Of a stretch of DNA of 6,964 nt, positions 6,187 through 6,964 are shown one piece after another; the stretch's first letter is position 1, and each line of letters opens with the position of its first letter. The position numbers and the translations under genes are program-made. The stretch is from an uncultured Bacilli bacterium (GTDB taxonomy: Bacteria; Bacillota_I; Bacilli_A; RF39; UBA660): contig CAKPLX010000059.1 in NCBI GenBank assembly GCA_934167785.1, forward strand, positions 1-6,964, written 5' to 3'. The notes below the pieces were generated by a model. It ran no database searches. It had not been told where the DNA came from and was given only the letters and a program-made list of their open reading frames with translations.

Positions 6187-6210
6187 TAGTAATTAAAGCC
6201 ACTTTTACTA
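6187..6210 (+). terminator. Weak hairpin after the dinB operon
   Basis: TAGTA (6187-6191) pairs with TACTA (6206-6210), and AAAG (6195-6198) with CTTT (6202-6205), leaving a 3-nt bulge and a 3-nt loop. It begins 9 nt past the stop codon of the upstream gene but has no real U-tract (TTATAGATTTT follows), so it is at best a poor terminator and some read-through toward tex is possible. Confidence 0.25.
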
Positions 6211-6305
6211 TTATAGATTTTGATATTGACAAAAATCAAAAAAAGTATTGTTTATTTTATAAAAAATTTATTGTTAGTAAATTATGATTTATTTATTTTT
6301 ATTTT

Positions 6306-6314
6306 TGATATAAT
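6306..6314 (+). promoter_or_regulatory. Extended -10 promoter of tex
   Basis: TGATATAAT: a perfect TATAAT (6309-6314) with TG one base upstream. No good -35 lies at 16-18 nt. Transcription would begin near 6321, giving a leader of about 45 nt. A perfect TTGACA at 6226-6231 is farther upstream, but no -10 stands at a suitable distance from it. Confidence 0.6.
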
Positions 6315-6320
6315 TATTTT

Positions 6321-6350
6321 AGGAAAGATAATTGTATCTTTTTTATTTTA
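6321..6350 (+). promoter_or_regulatory. Stem-loop at the 5' end of the tex transcript
   Basis: AAAGATA (6324-6330), loop ATTG, TATCTTT (6335-6341). The perfect 7-bp stem can be extended by G-U, G-U and A-U pairs to about 10 bp, followed by ATTTTA. It starts at about the predicted +1 and ends just before the purine-rich ribosome binding site (GAAAGAAG, 6351-6358). It could be a 5' stability element or an attenuator-type terminator (T-run 6339-6344). Confidence 0.45.
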
Positions 6351-6365
6351 GAAAGAAGTGTAAAA

Positions 6366-6964
6366 ATGAATCAAGAAATTATTAAAGAGATTGCTGCTAC
6401 TTTACGTGTTCGTGGAGAGCAAGTTGAGAGTGTTTTGAAACTACTTAGTGAAGGAAATACCGTTCCCTTTATTGCAAGATATCGTAAAGAGGCTACGGGG
6501 GCTTTGGATGAAGAGCAAATTCGTCAAATTAACGAGGTGTATGAATATCAAGTTAATTTATTGAAGCGTAAAGAAGATGTTATTCGTTTGATTGATGAGA
6601 AAGGGCTTCTTACAGATGATTTAAAGAAAGATATTATGAAATGTGAGAAGTTAGTTGAGGTTGAAGATTTGTATCGTCCATTTAAAGAAAAAAAGAAGAC
6701 AAAGGCTACAGAGGCAATTAAGAATGGACTTGAGCCTATGGCGAAGATTATGATGAGTTTCCCTTTAAATATTGATATGGAGGAACTTGCTGGAAGATAT
6801 TTGAATGAGGCAGTCAAAAGTACTGATGAGGCCATTCAAGGGGCTAAGTATATTATTGCAGAGTGGATTAGTGATAATGCTAGTTACCGTAAATACTTAA
6901 GAAATAATATGATGAATTATGGGGTTATTGTTTCTAAGATGAAGAAAAAAGCTGAAGATGAGCA
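6366..6964 (+). CDS. tex: Tex-family transcription accessory / S1 RNA-binding protein, 3' end outside window
   Basis: Tex proteins are cytoplasmic nucleic-acid-binding proteins that associate with transcription; full-length members have about 700 or more residues with an N-terminal helical region, a YqgF-like RNase H fold, helix-hairpin-helix motifs and a C-terminal S1 domain. Only the first 199 residues are present. They carry the family's N-terminal signature NTVPFIARYRKEATGALDEE (31-50) and the DLYRPFKEKKKTKATEA segment (101-117), which are close to diagnostic. B. subtilis YdcI is a homologue. The ATG at 6366 follows a modest purine-rich ribosome binding site (GAAAGAAG) at about 7 nt. It has its own promoter and a leader hairpin, and is separated by 187 bp from the SOS operon, so it is probably a separate unit. 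The YqgF and S1 domains cannot be assessed here. Confidence 0.94.
   Translation, partial: MNQEIIKEIAATLRVRGEQVESVLKLLSEGNTVPFIARYRKEATGALDEEQIRQINEVYEYQVNLLKRKEDVIRLIDEKGLLTDDLKKDIMKCEKLVEVEDLYRPFKEKKKTKATEAIKNGLEPMAKIMMSFPLNIDMEELAGRYLNEAVKSTDEAIQGAKYIIAEWISDNASYRKYLRNNMMNYGVIVSKMKKKAEDE

Noticed and set aside
6218..6241. Hairpin TTTTGAT/ATCAAAA containing a perfect TTGACA
   Set aside because: No T-tract follows on the plus strand to make a terminator, and no -10 box stands 16-18 nt after the TTGACA. It was not called as either element.
6548..6835. Minus-strand open frame of 95 codons
   Set aside because: It lies wholly inside tex in antisense; the tex frame has strong family signatures, so this is a shadow.

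Overview
The window is a very AT-rich, densely packed chromosomal stretch from a low-GC Bacillota, most likely a Bacilli or Erysipelotrichia/Mollicute-like lineage, possibly one of the uncultured gut groups. The reasons are a DnaD replication-initiation protein followed directly by nth, a YpmB/TseB-like protein just upstream of dnaD, a Bacillus-type LexA operator (CGAAC-N4-GTT) at a Y-family polymerase gene, and AT-rich TATAAT promoters. Tryptophan is TGG and no in-frame TGA occurs in the coding regions read, so the standard bacterial code fits and a mycoplasma-type code is not needed. No phage, insertion sequence, CRISPR array, rRNA or tRNA was recognised.

Left part, minus strand (1-2840): cca (tRNA CCA-end synthesis), then a three-gene unit made of a ypmB/tseB-like membrane-anchored protein, dnaD (replication initiation) and nth (endonuclease III, cut by the window edge just after its first iron-sulfur cysteine). 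The three-gene unit has its own consensus promoter between cca and the ypmB-like gene (TTAACA, 17 nt, TATAAT). The genes are almost fused: 1 nt separates the ypmB-like gene from dnaD, and dnaD and nth overlap by 1 nt. The order cca, ypmB, dnaD, nth is that of Bacillus subtilis with the intervening genes missing.

Middle (2841-3638): about 0.8 kb with no intact gene, lying between the divergent cca and dinB. It holds the cca promoter, two oppositely oriented terminator-like hairpins, a 21-bp dyad next to an extended -10 box, protein-like fragments spread over three plus-strand frames that look like a decayed gene, and the dinB control region. In that control region a near-perfect LexA/SOS box overlaps the -35 element.

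Right part, plus strand (3639-6964): dinB (Y-family translesion polymerase with a clamp-binding QLSLF motif), then, 5 nt later, a 439-residue protein that I cannot name and that should share the SOS promoter. After a 187-bp gap with its own extended -10 promoter and a hairpin at the predicted transcript start comes tex, a transcription accessory/RNA-binding protein that runs off the right edge.

The genes do housekeeping in information processing: tRNA maturation, replication initiation, base-excision repair, damage-tolerant synthesis and transcription. The items most worth following up are the SOS-linked unknown gene behind dinB, the corrected dinB start, and the decayed gene with its orphan regulatory elements.
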